Source: Gemmatimonadota bacterium
Lineage (GTDB): Bacteria > Gemmatimonadota > Gemmatimonadetes > Longimicrobiales > Longimicrobiaceae
DNA length: 13,405 bases
Assembly: GCA_019348265.1 (NCBI GenBank)
Contig: JAHWJV010000046.1
Coordinates: 1 to 13,405, forward strand
Direction of reading: 5' to 3'
A program made the position numbers and the translations under genes. The notes under the pieces were generated by a model. The model was given only the letters and a program-made list of their open reading frames with translations. It did not search any database and was not told where the DNA came from. The stretch's first letter is position 1. The number at the start of each line of letters is the position of its first letter. Positions 11,655-13,405 of this stretch are shown one piece after another.

Positions 11655-13403
11655 TCAGCTCTCCGCGTACGCCGGCAGTCCCGCGCTCTCCTCCATCTCG
11701 ACCTGTCTCACGTCGAGCACCTCCGGAAGCGCGGAGAGGCGTTGTACGACCGCGGCGGGGAGCTTGGTGTCGATCGTGACCGCGGCCAGCGCCTCGCCGC
11801 CCACCTGGAGGCGCGCCTGGTGGTACTCGGCGATGTTGACTCCCTCGTCGCCGAGGAGAGAGCCGACGCGGCCGATGACGCCCGGAACGTCGCGGTTGCG
11901 GAGCACCAGCAGCGTGCCGCGAGGGGCGATATCGACGCGGAAGGGACCGATGCGGGTGATGCGGCCGTGCGACTCTCCGAGAAGGGCGCCACTGATTTTC
12001 ATGGTTCGATCACCGCTCTCCATCCGCAGCTCCACTTCCTCCCCGCGCTCCGCCTGTGGCGCGCCGCGCGTCCAGGAGGTTTCGATGCCGCGTTCCGCGG
12101 CGACGTGCTGCGCGTTGACCAGGTTGATGGCTCTTTGCTCGACGACATCGCGAAGTGCGCCCTGCAGCGCGGCGAGCATCAGAGCGCGCGGCGCTTCCTC
12201 CCGCGGACCCGAGTAGCGCAGCTCCATCGAGCTGAGGCCGCCGGTAAGCAGGGCACGGCCGAGCCGCCCGAGCCGCTCCGCCAGGTCGACCAGCGGGCGA
12301 AGCTCGCCCCAGCCGGTGCCGCCGACGCCGGCGCCGTTCAGCGCCGAGCTCAGGTCACCCGTCACCAGTGCATCGCGCACCGCGGCGCACGCCTCTAGAG
12401 ATACGCTCTTCTGCGCCTCCGCAGTGGATGCGCCGAGGTGCGGGGTCAGAAGGATGTTGGGGATGGAGCGGATGGGGTGGTCCGGGGCGAGCGGCTCCTT
12501 CGCGAAGACGTCGATCCCCGCGGCGAGGATTCGGTTCTGTTGCAGCGCCTCGATCAGCGCGTCCTCCATGATGATCCCGCCGCGCGCGTAGTTGAGGATA
12601 ATAGCGCCGGGGTGCAGCCGGGCCAGCTCCGCCGCGCCGATCATGTTCAGCGTCTCGTCCGTGAGCGGGACGTGCAGGGTGACGACGTCGGCGCGCTCGA
12701 GCGCCTCCTCCAGTGTCGCCGCCCGTTCGATCCCGACCTCCTCGAATCGGGCCTCGGACACGTACGGGTCGTAGGCCAGCAGTTTCATCCCGAACACCTT
12801 GCCGCGCCGCGCCACCTCTCCACCGATCCGTCCGAGGCCCACGATGGAGAGCGTGCGTCCGCGGAGCTCCAGGCCACCGAGCTGAGACCGCGGCCACTTC
12901 CCCTCGCGCATCAGCCGGTCCGCGATATGGACGTGCCGGAAGAGCGAGACGAGCACGCCGAAGACCAGCTCGGCGACGGACACTACGTTGCCGCCCGGGG
13001 CGTTGATCACCGCGATGCCGAGCTCCGTGGCACGGTCGAGATCCACGTTGTCGACGCCGACGCCGGCGCGGCCGATCACCTTCAGGCGCGTCCCGGCGTC
13101 GAGCAGCTCACGGGTCAGGAACGCCGTCGTCGTCTTGCCGTTTGTCCCGGTGATGCCGACGACCTTCAGGGCGGCGGAGGGATCGTCGTGGAACCGGGCC
13201 GCGGCGCGGGCCATCGCGGCACGGACGTCCTCGACACGGACCTCCGGCACGCCGGCTCCGACCGGCCGCTGGACGACCAGCGCGATGGCGCCGCGCGCCA
13301 CCGCCTCTGCGGCGAAGTCGTGCCCGTCGCGACTGAAGCCCGGCACGCAGAAGAACAGCGTCCCCGGTGAGACCCGCCGGTGGTCGTTGGCCAGGGCCGA
13401 GAC
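11655..13403 (-). CDS. serA: D-3-phosphoglycerate dehydrogenase body fused in frame to a MurE N-terminal fragment (5' end outside window)
   Basis: From about 13115 to the stop, this is long-form SerA, which oxidises 3-phosphoglycerate to start serine synthesis. Numbering from the GTG at 13346, it shows RLKVIGRAGVGVDNVDL (87-103), the NAD motif GLGRIG (170-175), and the catalytic triad Arg255 (NYARGG), Glu284 (AKEP) and His303 (TPHLGAS). The intervening ASB-type domain and a C-terminal ACT domain (LLVLRNRDVPGVIGRVGSLL) follow. The first ~45 residues of SerA, with the conserved substrate-binding VRSAT-type segment, are absent. In their place the frame runs into MurE sequence that continues past the window edge. 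A true fusion would probably be defective as a dehydrogenase, so an assembly join is likely. No promoter or start is visible. Confidence 0.9.
   Translation of the reverse strand, partial: VSALANDHRRVSPGTLFFCVPGFSRDGHDFAAEAVARGAIALVVQRPVGAGVPEVRVEDVRAAMARAAARFHDDPSAALKVVGITGTNGKTTTAFLTRELLDAGTRLKVIGRAGVGVDNVDLDRATELGIAVINAPGGNVVSVAELVFGVLVSLFRHVHIADRLMREGKWPRSQLGGLELRGRTLSIVGLGRIGGEVARRGKVFGMKLLAYDPYVSEARFEEVGIERAATLEEALERADVVTLHVPLTDETLNMIGAAELARLHPGAIILNYARGGIIMEDALIEALQQNRILAAGIDVFAKEPLAPDHPIRSIPNILLTPHLGASTAEAQKSVSLEACAAVRDALVTGDLSSALNGAGVGGTGWGELRPLVDLAERLGRLGRALLTGGLSSMELRYSGPREEAPRALMLAALQGALRDVVEQRAINLVNAQHVAAERGIETSWTRGAPQAERGEEVELRMESGDRTMKISGALLGESHGRITRIGPFRVDIAPRGTLLVLRNRDVPGVIGRVGSLLGDEGVNIAEYHQARLQVGGEALAAVTIDTKLPAAVVQRLSALPEVLDVRQVEMEESAGLPAYAES
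13113..13403 (-). other. murE: MurE-derived segment (UDP-MurNAc-tripeptide synthetase N-terminal domain and P-loop)
   Basis: Translation from the edge begins VSALANDHRRVSPGTLFFC and continues VPGFSRDGHDFAAEAVARG, AIALVVQRPVGAGVPEV and VVGITGTNGKTTTAFL. The SPGTLFFCVPG...DGHDF signature is that of MurE domain 1, and GTNGKTT is the Mur-ligase ATP-binding P-loop. MurE adds the third amino acid of the peptidoglycan stem. Everything after the P-loop helix (central ATPase body and C-terminal domain, ~370 aa) is missing and is replaced by SerA. In the normal gene order murE sits in the dcw cluster, not beside serA. Confidence 0.85.
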
Positions 13404-13405
13404 CT

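Overview
This window is GC-rich, densely coding DNA with no rRNA, tRNA, CRISPR array or insertion sequence that I can see. The gene content is chromosomal housekeeping plus signalling: an outer-membrane protein with a partner lipoprotein, an NDP-sugar epimerase, sulfate activation, c-di-GMP turnover and serine biosynthesis. The diderm surface genes, the Bacteroidetes-like TAnnTTTG promoter matches and the heptamer-rich spacers suggest a member of the FCB group, most likely Gemmatimonadota. That assignment is inference, not proof.

Layout: (1) 1-67, the 3' end of an unidentified plus-strand gene. (2) 207-2786, a minus-strand operon of a lipoprotein and an outer-membrane beta-barrel-like protein 2 nt apart, closed by a 15-bp hairpin. 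(3) 2815-3765, a minus-strand GalE-type epimerase, divergent from the sulfur genes. (4) 3956-7873, plus-strand cysQ, cysD and a fused cysN-cysC, which together make PAPS from sulfate and remove PAP. The spacers are built from 7-nt tandem repeats, and one set encodes the end of CysQ. (5) 7874-8413, a heptamer tract, a perfect bidirectional hairpin, a 64-codon minus-strand gene with an excellent ribosome binding site, and upstream of it a structured leader and a good sigma-54 -24/-12 match. (6) 8414-11567, a c-di-GMP module: a minus-strand PAS/HD-GYP phosphodiesterase and a TPR-like protein, divergent from a plus-strand GAF-like/GGDEF diguanylate cyclase with an intact I-site. (7) 11571-11642, a very long heptamer-based hairpin between convergent genes. 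(8) 11655 to the right edge, a minus-strand D-3-phosphoglycerate dehydrogenase (serA) whose first part is replaced in frame by the N-terminal part of MurE.

The two points most worth checking are the MurE::SerA junction near 13092-13118 and the heptamer spacers. The junction is either a novel fusion gene or, more likely, a chimeric join in the assembly. The heptamer spacers have different sequences but share one period, and several fold into long hairpins at gene ends.
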